Source: Synechococcus sp. CBW1004
Lineage (GTDB): Bacteria; Cyanobacteriota; Cyanobacteriia; PCC-6307; Cyanobiaceae
Reading direction: 5' to 3'
Length of the DNA stretch: 64,000 nucleotides
Assembly (NCBI RefSeq): GCF_015840715.1
Contig: NZ_CP060397.1
Span: 2,314,686 to 2,378,685 of the forward strand
Shown here: one piece after another, positions 26,099 to 35,242 of the stretch
Layout of the letters: each line of letters begins with the position of its first letter
Numbering within the stretch: position 1 is the stretch's first letter
Position numbers and translations under genes: made by a program
Notes under the pieces: model-generated
Database searches by the model: none
Seen by the model: the letters and a program-made list of their open reading frames with translations, nothing else
Told to the model about the DNA's origin: nothing

Positions 26099-27013
26099 CT
26101 AAGCGGCCGCGCAGAGCTCCTCGCTCACCTGCCAGAGGCGACGGCGCTGCTCGGGATCGCGAGCGGCCGGTGCCACCCGGGCCTCGGTGGGCCAGCCACG
26201 CATCCCTCCCATCTGATCGGGTGCGTAGTGGCCAGCGCGCCGCACCCCTGGCGCCGTAGCGGCGTGGAGCTGGGGCAGGGCGCCCTGGGCGGCGCTCTGA
26301 AACAGGGGGGTCATCAGCCGATAGGCCAGGGCCTCCGCCCAGGAACCGCTGGCCGCCACCGAGGCCGGCTGCAGGTTGGTGCGGGCCACACCGGGGTGCG
26401 CGGCCAGGGAGGTGACTCCGGCGGCCTCGGCATCCAGCCGCTGCTGCAGCTCCAGGGCGAACATCACATTGGCCAGCTTGCTCTGGCCATAGGCCTGCCA
26501 GCGGTCGTAGCGGCGCTCGCCCTGGAGGTCGTCAAAGCTGATGCTGCCGAAATACTGGGCGCCGGAGGTCACGGTGACCACCCGGGCATCGGGCTGGCCG
26601 CGCAGCAGGGGCAGCAGGGCCAGGGTGAGGGCGAAGTGGCCGAGGTGGTTGATGCCGAACTGACGCTCAAAACCGTCGCGGGTGAGGCTGCGCGGCAGAC
26701 CCATCACGCCGGCGTTGTTGATCAGCAGATCGAGACGGCCATAGCGATCCTGCAGCTGGCAGGCGGCGGCGCGCACCGAGGCCAGGTGGGCCAGATCCAG
26801 CTCCAGCAGATCGATGGCAGCGCCATCCCGGGCGTCGGGCAAGAGCTGCTGGCGGGCCCGCTCGGCCCGTTCCGGCGAGCGGCAGGCCAGGATCACCGAG
26901 GCTCCCCTGGCTAGCAGCGCCCGGGCCGTCTCCAGCCCCAAACCGCTGTTGGCGCCGGTGATCAGGGCCAGCCGACCCGACTGATCGGGGATGTCGGCAG
27001 CGGACCAGGGCAT
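26099..27013 (-). CDS. short-chain dehydrogenase/reductase, retinol-dehydrogenase-like
   Basis: A 304-residue classical SDR with cofactor motif ITGANSGLGLETA near residue 17, LINNAGVMGLP near 95, the catalytic serine in VTVTSGAQ near 145 and YGQSKLAN with Tyr and Lys near 172. The pattern matches the RDH/WW-oxidoreductase-like subgroup, which uses NADP(H) on lipophilic alcohols or ketones; the substrate is unknown. ATG at 27013 gives the usual spacing to the glycine motif; 29 extra upstream residues in frame look unrelated. It stands alone. Confidence 0.87.
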   Translation of the reverse strand: MPWSAADIPDQSGRLALITGANSGLGLETARALLARGASVILACRSPERAERARQQLLPDARDGAAIDLLELDLAHLASVRAAACQLQDRYGRLDLLINNAGVMGLPRSLTRDGFERQFGINHLGHFALTLALLPLLRGQPDARVVTVTSGAQYFGSISFDDLQGERRYDRWQAYGQSKLANVMFALELQQRLDAEAAGVTSLAAHPGVARTNLQPASVAASGSWAEALAYRLMTPLFQSAAQGALPQLHAATAPGVRRAGHYAPDQMGGMRGWPTEARVAPAARDPEQRRRLWQVSEELCAAA

Positions 27014-27135
27014 GGCACTGGAGAAGATGGCGTCAACGTAACGGCGAGCTCCCGGGGGATGCGAGAGCCGCCAGCGACCGGCAGCCCTGTGCCAGTTCAA
27101 AAAGTGCCCCCCCCGGATCGCGCCTGCCGAACTTC

Positions 27136-27801
27136 GTGCAAATTTCGTGCAGGTTTTGTAATGTAGATCAAGTGTTCATCAAAAGATCAGCTATCAGCGC
27201 TGTACTTCTTGTACTTGCCAGCAGCCAAGCAAAAGCTCTCACAACGTACAACTTCGACGGAGGAGGCTTAACCGGCTTGGCCGAGGTAATTTTAACGCAA
27301 GATGACATAATTTTGACGATTTCAAATTTTGTCTCGTCAACAAATCTATCAAAAGCGGATTCCGATGGCCTATGCTTTTCCGGCAATAGCAGTGCTTCAG
27401 AAGACTTTTGCCAATTTACATCCTCCCTACAGCTTCAGTTCAATAAGTCAGTTAAATTAGTATCATACCTAACTGGATTTAATGATTATGAGATTCCGGG
27501 AACTCCCTCACTTACCTTTTCTCAGGGCAGTTTTTCTTCACTTCAAACTAGCTTTCCAGATTGGTCCTCTCAACTTTTTACAAATCAGTTTATCGCATCC
27601 GCCAACACGCCGATTCTGATCACCAATAACATCGATAACTCCACCTTTCCAGGCCCCGTTAGCTCTCTGCAATTCCGGTCTCTCACAGTTGAAGCAGTTG
27701 AAGACGTGCCCGGACCGCTTCCGCTGATGGGTGCTGCGTGTGCATTTGGGTATTCACGGAAGCTGCGCCGTCGGATTTTTACGTCTCGCCCCAACTCTTG
27801 A
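27136..27801 (+). CDS. secreted protein with PEP-CTERM-like sorting tail
   Basis: A 221-residue protein with an N-terminal signal peptide (IKRSAISAVLLVLASSQAKA) and a Ser/Thr/Asn-rich body. The C terminus VPGPLPLMGAACAFGYSRKL followed by RRRI is the V-P-x-PLPLxG-helix-basic pattern of cyanobacterial PEP-CTERM-like sorting signals. The base composition is clearly AT-richer than the surroundings and codons often end in A or T, so transfer from elsewhere is likely. The start may be the GTG at 27172, just before the signal peptide, rather than 27136. The function of the mature domain is unknown. Confidence 0.7.
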   Translation: MQISCRFCNVDQVFIKRSAISAVLLVLASSQAKALTTYNFDGGGLTGLAEVILTQDDIILTISNFVSSTNLSKADSDGLCFSGNSSASEDFCQFTSSLQLQFNKSVKLVSYLTGFNDYEIPGTPSLTFSQGSFSSLQTSFPDWSSQLFTNQFIASANTPILITNNIDNSTFPGPVSSLQFRSLTVEAVEDVPGPLPLMGAACAFGYSRKLRRRIFTSRPNS

Positions 27802-28149
27802 TTCCTTCATCGAAGGCCTACTCCAATGCTTCAAGGGGGTCAGCCCAAGCGCATCGCTCTTTTAACCTCCCTCTAAATAGCCTAGCCCTCTTGCATCGTT
27901 TACTTAGGTCTCATGCTAGCCTGACTTGAGCAGATTCGGCTAAAGATTAATAATTTACACTTTCACTTCACGTTCTCTTCCCATGGAGAACGTTACAGCC
28001 GCCTCCCATTCTGCTTAATGAAATCACCCTGCCGCAGGAGCTGCTGAAGCTCCAGTTTCAGCCTGCCCTTGAAGTTGATGGGGGGTGAGCTGAACGTTGG
28101 TGAATCGTGCCCCTGCCAGGAGCCAAGCAGTGGCCCTGCCTCTGCCCAT
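27802..28149. other. AT-rich spacer without a recognisable gene
   Basis: The low-GC character of the preceding PEP-CTERM gene continues to about 28020 and then returns to the high GC of the chromosome. No frame of convincing length or motif is present. The composition step suggests that the foreign segment covers roughly 27110-28020. Confidence 0.45.
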
Positions 28150-28333
28150 CAGCTCCGGATCCAGCTCCAGCCCCGGGTAGAGAAAGGCGCGGCTGGGGCT
28201 GCGGTCCACCAGGCCGCAGGCCATGGCCAGGCCGTAGGCGGGGCTGAGCTGCCAGCTTGTTGACCTGGCCAGCAGCGCATGGTTGCGGGGGTGGTCGTCG
28301 ATGTTCGAGACTGCGGCGTTGAAGCAGATCCGG
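28150..28333 (-). pseudogene. fragmented copy of hipA (internal deletions)
   Basis: Three blocks match the intact hipA at 39178-40467 almost base for base in the same orientation: 28150-28186 (C-terminal LYPGLELDPE region), 28187-28235 (CGLVDRSPSR region) and 28236-28333 (CFNAAVSNIDDHPRNHALLA region with the catalytic loop). The segments between them, about 160 and 40 bp long in the intact gene, are missing. The frame between 28334 and about 28545 upstream contains an unrelated Arg/Leu-rich stretch that may be another decayed gene. Confidence 0.78.
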
Positions 28334-28556
28334 GGGCCGCAGGAACACTTCCGGGCAGTGGCCCAGGGCCTGAAACGACCTCCAGGCCGCAGCGTCCAAA
28401 GGCAATGGCTCCATCCCCTCAGCTCGCAGGCGCTGGAGCTCACGGCGTACAGACGCCAGATCCAGCACCGGATAGGCAGCGAGGTGGCGCCCGCAAAGGC
28501 CTGATTGCGCCTTGCCGTGGCGAGGGTGTAAGGCTGGGTTGAGCGAAGCTTGATCG

Positions 28557-29489
28557 ATGCTTCTGTCTCCAGAGGATGCCAAGCGCTTCATGGCCACCTA
28601 CGAGCAGGTGGCCCTAGCCGTGCATGCCATCGCAGCCCTCGATCCGCCGGACAACCCGACGGCCTCCCTTGTGCATGCAAGGGAGCGACTGCAGGAGACT
28701 CCTGAGCTGCTCGATGAGGCGGAGACGTTTCTCAGACGGCAGGGCACCTGGACCGATCCCGAGGTTCTCGACGCCCTGCGACAGATGAAGCTGGAAGAAT
28801 ATGTGCACCTTAAGGATCTCAAGCGAGGCGCCATCTTTCTGAGTGCCGATGGCAGCGAGGGCTACAGCGCCATCGGCCTCACCCAGCCCCCCGGTGCCAT
28901 CTTCGGCGCCCGTGGCCATGTGGTTCATACCGCCCTTTGTCCCTTTGCCGAGAAGATCGTCTGCGATGGTGTGTTCATCGCTCGCGCTCAGCTGGGGCCG
29001 GGCTTGTGGAGTGCATTCCACAAGCGCTATCTCAGCCTCAAGGCCGCGGGCCAGCTGCATCACGACCCCAGCACAGTGCCCGAATGGCAACAACCAGCCT
29101 TCGACTCAGACCCGGCCGTGGCATCCAGGGAGGTCCTCGAAATTCTCGATCCCTGGCAGATGGTCCCCTTGGAGGTGGTGGACTCAGCGTTGGCGTTTCT
29201 GGACGCCTATCTGCAACCGCATCACCCCCTGAGGCAATACAGGCTCTTCCCGATGCTCAAGCGCGAGGATGCCCAGATCTGGGTGATCACCAAAGACGAT
29301 GACGATGGCATCACGTGGCTGTTGGATCTCACCAAGAAACGGCGCTTCAAGGGGCGCACCATCTACCACTACCGTCAGTTGGCAGACGACGAGGAACTCA
29401 AGGCCCTGATCCAAGAGGACCATCAGACCTGGTTGGACAGCTTTCCTGACGACGAGGAGGACGAGGAAGACGAGGAGGACGACCTCTGA
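28557..29489 (+). CDS. hypothetical protein with acidic C-terminal tail
   Basis: A 310-residue soluble protein from ATG 28557. A helical N-terminal domain (to about 85, EEYVHLKDLKRG) is followed by a mixed domain with aromatic and hydrophobic conserved-looking stretches (GARGHVVHTALCPFAEKIV, DAQIWVITKDDDDGITWLLD) and a run of Asp and Glu in the last 17 residues. I recognise no family. It stands 82 bp before hsdR on the same strand, at the left edge of the defence island, so it could be a restriction-island accessory gene or ordinary chromosomal cargo. Confidence 0.75.
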   Translation: MLLSPEDAKRFMATYEQVALAVHAIAALDPPDNPTASLVHARERLQETPELLDEAETFLRRQGTWTDPEVLDALRQMKLEEYVHLKDLKRGAIFLSADGSEGYSAIGLTQPPGAIFGARGHVVHTALCPFAEKIVCDGVFIARAQLGPGLWSAFHKRYLSLKAAGQLHHDPSTVPEWQQPAFDSDPAVASREVLEILDPWQMVPLEVVDSALAFLDAYLQPHHPLRQYRLFPMLKREDAQIWVITKDDDDGITWLLDLTKKRRFKGRTIYHYRQLADDEELKALIQEDHQTWLDSFPDDEEDEEDEEDDL

Positions 29490-29571
29490 TCGCACGCTCG
29501 CTGCCATGGCGCAGCCCTACCCTTCGGGCCGCGTTCGTTCAGAATGATCTGTACCGGCGCTCCACGGTCCG

Positions 29572-32052
29572 ATGCCCCAGGAGCGCCTCAGCGAAACCGA
29601 CATCTGCGACCGGTTCATTACGCCGGCGCTTCACCAGGCGGGCTGGTTGCGGGAGCAGATCCTGCGCGAGCACGCCTTCACGGCTGGCCGGATCACCGTG
29701 CGCGGACGGCTGGTGGCCAAGGGGCAGCCACGGCGGGCCGACTACGTGCTGCTGGTGGGGCAGGTGGCGCTGGCGGTGATCGAGGCCAAGGACAACAGCC
29801 ATGCCGTCGGCGATGGGATGCAACAGGCACTGGCCTACGCCGAGGCGCTGCAGACGCCGTTCGTGTTCGCGAGCAACGGTGATGGCTTCGTGCTGCACGA
29901 CCGCACCGGGCTGAGCGAGCAGCGCGAGAGCCAGCTCAGTCTGGAGGCCTTCCCAGCTCCTGAGGAGCTCTGGCGTCGCTACTGCCGTTGGAAGGGGCTC
30001 TCGGATGACCAGCAACGGGTGGCGCTGCAGCCCTACTACGACGGCAGCAACCGCAAGGAGCCCCGCTACTACCAGCGCAACGCGATCCAGAAGGTCGTGG
30101 AGGCGATCGCCAAGGGGCAGACGCGGCTGCTGCTGGTGATGGCCACCGGCACGGGCAAGACCTTCGTGGCGTTTCAGATCATCTGGCGGCTGTGGAAGGC
30201 GAAGCAGGCCAAGCGGGTGCTGTTCCTGGCCGATCGCAATGTGCTGGTGAACCAGACGATGACCAACGACTTTCGGCCGTTCGGAGGGGCGATGGCCAAG
30301 CTGAGCACGAGCTCCAACACGATCGAGAAGGCCGATGGCTCGCTGCAGGAGCTGACGCTGGCGCTCGACAGACAGCGCCGGATCGATCCCTCCTACGAGA
30401 TCTACCTGGGCCTGTACCAGGCACTCACTGGGCCAGACGAGCGTCAGAAGCTCTATCGGGACTTCTCACCCGACTTCTTCGATCTGATCGTGGTGGATGA
30501 GTGCCATCGCGGCAGCGCGGCGGAAGATTCGGCCTGGCGCGAGATTCTCGAGTATTTCGCCAGCGCCGCCCAGCTCGGGCTCACCGCCACACCAAAGGAA
30601 ACGAAGTATGTGTCGAATATCCACTACTTCGGTGAACCGATCTACAGCTACTCGCTGCGCCAGGGCATCCACGACGGCTTCCTGGCGCCCTACAAGGTGA
30701 TCCGTGTGCATCTCGATATTGATGTACACGGCTATCGCCCGAAACGGGGTGAGGTGGACAAAGACGGCAGGGAGATCGAGGACCGCCAGTATAACCAGAA
30801 GGATTTTGACCGAGTTCTGGTGATCGATGAGCGCACCCGCCGCGTCGCCCGCTGGATCACGGCATACCTCAAGGCCAGTGGCGATCGCTTCCAGCCCACG
30901 ATCGTGTTCTGCGTCGACACCGAGCACGCCCTGCTGATGCGACAGGCCCTGATCAACGAAAACCAGGATCTAGTGCAGCAGCACCCCAACTATGTGATGC
31001 GGATCACGGGGAATGACACCGAAGGCATGCTGCAGCTCGACAACTTCATCGATCCGCTGGAGCCGATGCCGGTGATCGTCACCACCTCACGGCTGCTGTC
31101 CACGGGCGTTGATGTGCAGACCTGCAGGTTGATCGTGCTCGATCGTGAGGTGGGCTCGATGACCGAGTTCAAGCAGATCGTCGGCCGCGGCACCCGCCTG
31201 CATGCCGAGTCGGGCAAGGAGTACTTCACCCTGGTGGATTTCCGCCAGGCGAGCAATCATTTCGCCGATCCCGAGTTCGACGGTGAACCGGTGCAGATCT
31301 ACGAACCCGGTGAGGGTGATCCGCCACTGCCGCCGGAAACCGGCACCACCTCGGAGGGTGAGGATCTTGATGGGCTGGAGGGAGATGGTGCTGGGGACCT
31401 GGATGGGGAATCCGACCTGATCGGCGGGAGCGATGGTTCCGGCGGCCCTGAACAGGGAACAGGGACGGGACCGGGAGGGGAACCGCGCCGCAAGGTCTAC
31501 ATCAAGGGCCGGCCGGTGCTGGTGCTCAGCGAGCGGGTGCAGTATCTCGATGAGCAGGGCAAGCTCGTCACCGAATCGCTGCGCGACTACACGCGCCGGC
31601 TGGTGCGCCAGCAGTACGCCGATCTCGACGGCTTCCTGCGCCGCTGGCGGGGAGAGGAGCGCAAGCAGGTGATCCTGCAGGAGCTGGCCGAGGAGGGCCT
31701 GCTGCTGGAGGCGCTGCAGGAGGAGGTGGGCCGCGAGCTCGACCCGTTTGATCTGATCTGCCACATCGCCTACGACCAGCCGCCGCTCAGCCGCGCCCAG
31801 CGGGCGGCCCGCCTGCGCTGCGATGTCTTCAGCCGCTACGGTCCCCAGGCACGAGCGGTGCTGGAGGCACTGCTCGACAAGTACGCAACGGAGGGCGTGG
31901 TGGACGAGCTCGACAACGTCAGGATCCTGGCGATCCCACCCTTCAGTCAGATGGGGACCCAGCTGCAGCTGATCCGTGAGTTCGGCGGCAAGGGGGGCTT
32001 TGAGCGGGCCGTGCATGACCTGCAGGCCGAGCTCTACCGGGAGGCTGCCTGA
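29572..32052 (+). CDS. hsdR: type I restriction enzyme R subunit (HsdR)
   Basis: An 826-residue protein with an N-terminal nuclease domain (VALAVIEAKDNSHAVGDGM, a PD-ExK-like motif near residue 65), Walker A MATGTGKTF near 197, the DECHRGS box near 307, and motif VI IVGRGTRLH near 535. A Gly/Asp/Glu-rich linker follows at about 590-640, then the C-terminal helical domain that docks on the methylase. It would translocate and cut unmethylated DNA. hsdM starts 3 bp after the stop. Confidence 0.95.
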   Translation: MPQERLSETDICDRFITPALHQAGWLREQILREHAFTAGRITVRGRLVAKGQPRRADYVLLVGQVALAVIEAKDNSHAVGDGMQQALAYAEALQTPFVFASNGDGFVLHDRTGLSEQRESQLSLEAFPAPEELWRRYCRWKGLSDDQQRVALQPYYDGSNRKEPRYYQRNAIQKVVEAIAKGQTRLLLVMATGTGKTFVAFQIIWRLWKAKQAKRVLFLADRNVLVNQTMTNDFRPFGGAMAKLSTSSNTIEKADGSLQELTLALDRQRRIDPSYEIYLGLYQALTGPDERQKLYRDFSPDFFDLIVVDECHRGSAAEDSAWREILEYFASAAQLGLTATPKETKYVSNIHYFGEPIYSYSLRQGIHDGFLAPYKVIRVHLDIDVHGYRPKRGEVDKDGREIEDRQYNQKDFDRVLVIDERTRRVARWITAYLKASGDRFQPTIVFCVDTEHALLMRQALINENQDLVQQHPNYVMRITGNDTEGMLQLDNFIDPLEPMPVIVTTSRLLSTGVDVQTCRLIVLDREVGSMTEFKQIVGRGTRLHAESGKEYFTLVDFRQASNHFADPEFDGEPVQIYEPGEGDPPLPPETGTTSEGEDLDGLEGDGAGDLDGESDLIGGSDGSGGPEQGTGTGPGGEPRRKVYIKGRPVLVLSERVQYLDEQGKLVTESLRDYTRRLVRQQYADLDGFLRRWRGEERKQVILQELAEEGLLLEALQEEVGRELDPFDLICHIAYDQPPLSRAQRAARLRCDVFSRYGPQARAVLEALLDKYATEGVVDELDNVRILAIPPFSQMGTQLQLIREFGGKGGFERAVHDLQAELYREAA

Positions 32053-32055
32053 GGG

Positions 32056-33534
32056 ATGGCCACCTCAGCGCGCACCACTTCTGCGCGGACAGCCGTCAAG
32101 GCGATTCAGGACATCATGCGCAAGGACGTGGGTGTCGATGGCGATGCCCAGCGCCTGTCGCAGCTGTGCTGGCTCTTCTTCCTCAAGATCATCGACGACC
32201 AGGACCAGGCCCTGGAAGTCACCGAGGATGACTACCGCTCACCACTGCCGGAGCATCTGCAGTGGCGCAGCTGGGCCAAGGATCCAGAGGGCATGACCGG
32301 CGACACACTGCTGGAATTCATCAACCAGGAGCTGTTTCCCTATCTCAAGGAGATGCCCCTCAAGGGTTCCCACCCCCACCGGGCCCAGGTGGTGCGCGAG
32401 GTGTTCGCCGATGCCTTCAACTACATGAAGTCCGGTCAGCTGCTGCGCCAGGTGATCAACAAGGTGGAGGGTATCGATTTCAACAACCTGGCCGACCGCA
32501 AGCATTTCGGGGATGTGTATGAGCAGCTGCTCAATGATTTGCAGAGTGCCGGCAATGCGGGCGAGTACTACACGCCTCGGGGCGTCACCAGCTTCATGGT
32601 GGATCGCATCGATCCCCAACCCGGCGAGACGCTGCTGGATACATCAGGCGGCACGGGAGGTTTCGTCACCTGCTCGATCCGCCACATGCGCGAGCGCTAT
32701 GTGAAGACGCTGGCCGATGAACAGGCGATGCAGGCGGCACTGCGGCTGATCGAGAAGAAGCCGCTTCCCTACATGCTCTGCGTCACCAACATGCTGCTGC
32801 ATGGGATCGAGGATCCCAGCTTCGTGCGGCGCGACAACACCCTGGCTCGGCCCTATCGCGACTGGGGTGTGGCCGATCAGGTGAACGTGATCCTCACCAA
32901 TCCGCCGTTCGGTGGCGTTGAGGAAGACGGCATCCAGGACAACTTCCCGGCCGAGTTCCGCACCCGCGAAACCGCGGATCTGTTCCTGGCGTTGTTCATC
33001 AGTCTGCTCAAGCCGGGTGGCCGTGCCGGCGTGGTGTTACCCGATGGCACGCTGTTCGGCGAGGGGGTGAAAACGCGGCTGAAGAAACAGCTGCTGACCG
33101 AGTGCAACTTGCACACGATCGTGCGCCTGCCCAATTCGGTGTTCAAGCCCTACGCCAGCATCGGCACCAACCTGCTGTTCTTCGAGAAGGGCAAGCCCAC
33201 CGAGGAGATCTGGTACTACGAGCAGCCCGTGCCTGATGGGCAGAAGGCCTATTCGATGACCCGCCCGATCCGCGCAGAGCATTTCGCAGACTGTGTGGCC
33301 TGGTGGGGCGGCCCCAACCGCAAGGGCCGGAAAGAAACCGAGCAAGCCTGGCGCGTGCCGATCGCCCAGATCCAGGAGCGCAACTACAACCTCGACCTCA
33401 AGAATCCCCATGTGGCCGCTGCCGACCACGGCGACCCCGAGGAGCTGCTGGCCGACCTGCAGACCGCTGAGCAGAAGGCGGCCGAGCTGCGCGATCAGCT
33501 CAAGGCGATCCTGGCGGAGGCGCTGCTGCGATGA
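32056..33534 (+). CDS. hsdM: type I modification methylase M subunit (HsdM)
   Basis: A 492-residue N6-adenine methyltransferase. After the N-terminal helical HsdM_N domain come the SAM motif LLDTSGGTGGF near residue 195 and the catalytic NPPF motif (VNVILTNPPFGG) near 283. It also shows GRAGVVLPDGTLFG and FFEKGKPTEEIWYYE typical of HsdM. It ends by overlapping hsdS by 4 bp (ATGA), so M and S are coupled. Confidence 0.95.
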   Translation: MATSARTTSARTAVKAIQDIMRKDVGVDGDAQRLSQLCWLFFLKIIDDQDQALEVTEDDYRSPLPEHLQWRSWAKDPEGMTGDTLLEFINQELFPYLKEMPLKGSHPHRAQVVREVFADAFNYMKSGQLLRQVINKVEGIDFNNLADRKHFGDVYEQLLNDLQSAGNAGEYYTPRGVTSFMVDRIDPQPGETLLDTSGGTGGFVTCSIRHMRERYVKTLADEQAMQAALRLIEKKPLPYMLCVTNMLLHGIEDPSFVRRDNTLARPYRDWGVADQVNVILTNPPFGGVEEDGIQDNFPAEFRTRETADLFLALFISLLKPGGRAGVVLPDGTLFGEGVKTRLKKQLLTECNLHTIVRLPNSVFKPYASIGTNLLFFEKGKPTEEIWYYEQPVPDGQKAYSMTRPIRAEHFADCVAWWGGPNRKGRKETEQAWRVPIAQIQERNYNLDLKNPHVAAADHGDPEELLADLQTAEQKAAELRDQLKAILAEALLR

Positions 33535-35240
33535 ACGCCGAGCGATTGCTGGCCCTGTTCGAGCGGATCAGCGAAGCCCCAGACGCGATCCCCAGGCTGC
33601 GCCGCTTCATCCTCGACCTGGCGGTGCGGGGGAAACTGGTGGAGCAGGACCCGGAGGATGAGCCGGCGGAGGAGTTGATCAGGCTGATTTCGACAGAGAA
33701 GGCGAGATTGGCCCAAGCAGGAAAGATCAAGAGGTTTAAGCCATTACCGCCCATAACCGGAGAGGAAGTATTAGAAGAACTTCCTAAGGGCTGGAGCTTG
33801 AGTCGGCTTGGATGCCTAATTGATCTTATTTCGGGTCAACATCTGCAGCCAAGCGAATACTCAGAAAACCCTGCAGATGGACTGCCGTACATTACGGGCC
33901 CTTCAGACTTCTCGCCTGGCGGCATTTGTATCACCAGGTATGCGCTTGTGCGCAAAGCCGTTGCCTTCAAGGGCCAGCTTTTGTTGACGGCAAAGGGATC
34001 CGGAGTTGGCAAAATAGCAATCTGTGATATCCAAGAGGTAGCGATAAGTCGTCAACTCATGGCATTAACAGCAATTGGATGGAACGATCGCTACCTTGCC
34101 TTGGTCACTCATCGGCTTGCCGTCAAGCTGCAAAGTGAAGCAAGAAGTCTGATCCCTGGTATTTCCCGACAAGATGTTGAGAATTTCGTTCTTCCCCTCC
34201 CACCCCTCGCCGAACAACACCGCATCGTCGCCAAGGTCGACAAATTGATGACCCTGTGCGATCAGCTGGAGGCCGCCCGCACGCAACGCGTGCAGTGCCG
34301 CGAGCGCCTGGTGGCCGCCAGCCTGCAGCGCCTCAACCAACCCAGCGACGACCCGGAGGCCTTCCGCAGCGACGCCCGCTTTGCCCTGCAGGTGTTGCCC
34401 AGCCTCACGAACACCCCCGCCCAGATCAAGCAGCTGCGCCAGACGATCCTGAACCTGGCGGTGCGCGGGAAGCTGGTGGAGCAGGATCCGGAGGATGAGC
34501 CGGCGGAGCAGTTGCTCAGTGCAGTCTTGAAGGCACCGTGGCAGAAAAAGCGAAAACCGATCCCCACGGCGTTTGATGACAAGTCAAAGACGCTTGTTAA
34601 GCTCCCTCTTCCAGATTCTTGGACCTGGGCAACGATTGAGGCGATAGTGCCGCCAGACGAGACAGTTACATATGGAATCCTGAAACCAGTCTGGGTTGCT
34701 GATGGCGTCCCCACTGTGCGAGTCACCGAAATGAAGACGGGTTCTATTGACACCAGCAGGTTGCCATGCTGCGACCCCGTTCGGGCCGAGAAGTTCCGCA
34801 AGACAACCCTGAAAGAGTGGGACTTACTTATTTCCAAGGACGGCACAATCGGAAAAACGGTATTCGTTCCTGCTAGCCTCGCAGGGGGCAACATTACTCA
34901 GCACGTAATTCGACTGCCCATCTCAAGTCAACTCTGCAGACCTTATATACGGATTGCCATTGACTCTCCATATTGCCAGTCTTATATGAGGGGTGAAACA
35001 AAGGGGGTCGCGCTGCAAGGTGTCAATGTCGGTGATTTCAGGAAAATGCCTATCCCCCTCCCACCCCTCGCCGAACAACACCGCATCGTCGCCAAGGTCG
35101 ACGAACTGATGGCCCTCTGCGATCAGCTGGAGCAGCAGCTCAGCCAGGGCGAGGAGAGTCGTCGGGGGCTGCTGGAGGCGGTGCTGCAGGAGGCATTGGC
35201 GGATTCTCAGGCAGACTTGGTGTTGGAGGGGAGAGCCTGA
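33531..35240 (+). CDS. hsdS: type I restriction specificity subunit (HsdS)
   Basis: A 569-residue protein with two target-recognition domains, each followed by the same conserved helical segment (PLPPLAEQHRIVAKVD, at about residues 222 and 507) and preceded by the repeated LAVRGKLVEQDPEDEPAEEL-type motif at about 25 and 305. The recognition domains are visibly AT-richer than the conserved parts, as is common for exchanged specificity modules. The last residues (EALADSQADLVLEGRA) differ from the tail left downstream at 37261-37309, indicating that the original 3' end was displaced by insertion of the ATPase pair. Confidence 0.94.
   Translation: MNAERLLALFERISEAPDAIPRLRRFILDLAVRGKLVEQDPEDEPAEELIRLISTEKARLAQAGKIKRFKPLPPITGEEVLEELPKGWSLSRLGCLIDLISGQHLQPSEYSENPADGLPYITGPSDFSPGGICITRYALVRKAVAFKGQLLLTAKGSGVGKIAICDIQEVAISRQLMALTAIGWNDRYLALVTHRLAVKLQSEARSLIPGISRQDVENFVLPLPPLAEQHRIVAKVDKLMTLCDQLEAARTQRVQCRERLVAASLQRLNQPSDDPEAFRSDARFALQVLPSLTNTPAQIKQLRQTILNLAVRGKLVEQDPEDEPAEQLLSAVLKAPWQKKRKPIPTAFDDKSKTLVKLPLPDSWTWATIEAIVPPDETVTYGILKPVWVADGVPTVRVTEMKTGSIDTSRLPCCDPVRAEKFRKTTLKEWDLLISKDGTIGKTVFVPASLAGGNITQHVIRLPISSQLCRPYIRIAIDSPYCQSYMRGETKGVALQGVNVGDFRKMPIPLPPLAEQHRIVAKVDELMALCDQLEQQLSQGEESRRGLLEAVLQEALADSQADLVLEGRA
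35113..35200 (+). repeat. 88-bp direct repeat, copy 1 (hsdS 3' end)
   Basis: This stretch, coding for LCDQLEQQLSQGEESRRG and the following residues of HsdS, is repeated at 37173-37260 in the same orientation with a single visible difference (A at 35195 against G at 37255). The two copies flank the first ATPase/partner pair. Confidence 0.95.
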
Positions 35241-35242
35241 CC

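Noticed and set aside
28334..28545. Minus-strand frame upstream of the hipA fragment (Arg/Leu-rich)
   Set aside because: Possibly a decayed gene, but no family could be recognised and no start or full length is visible, so it is not listed as a gene.
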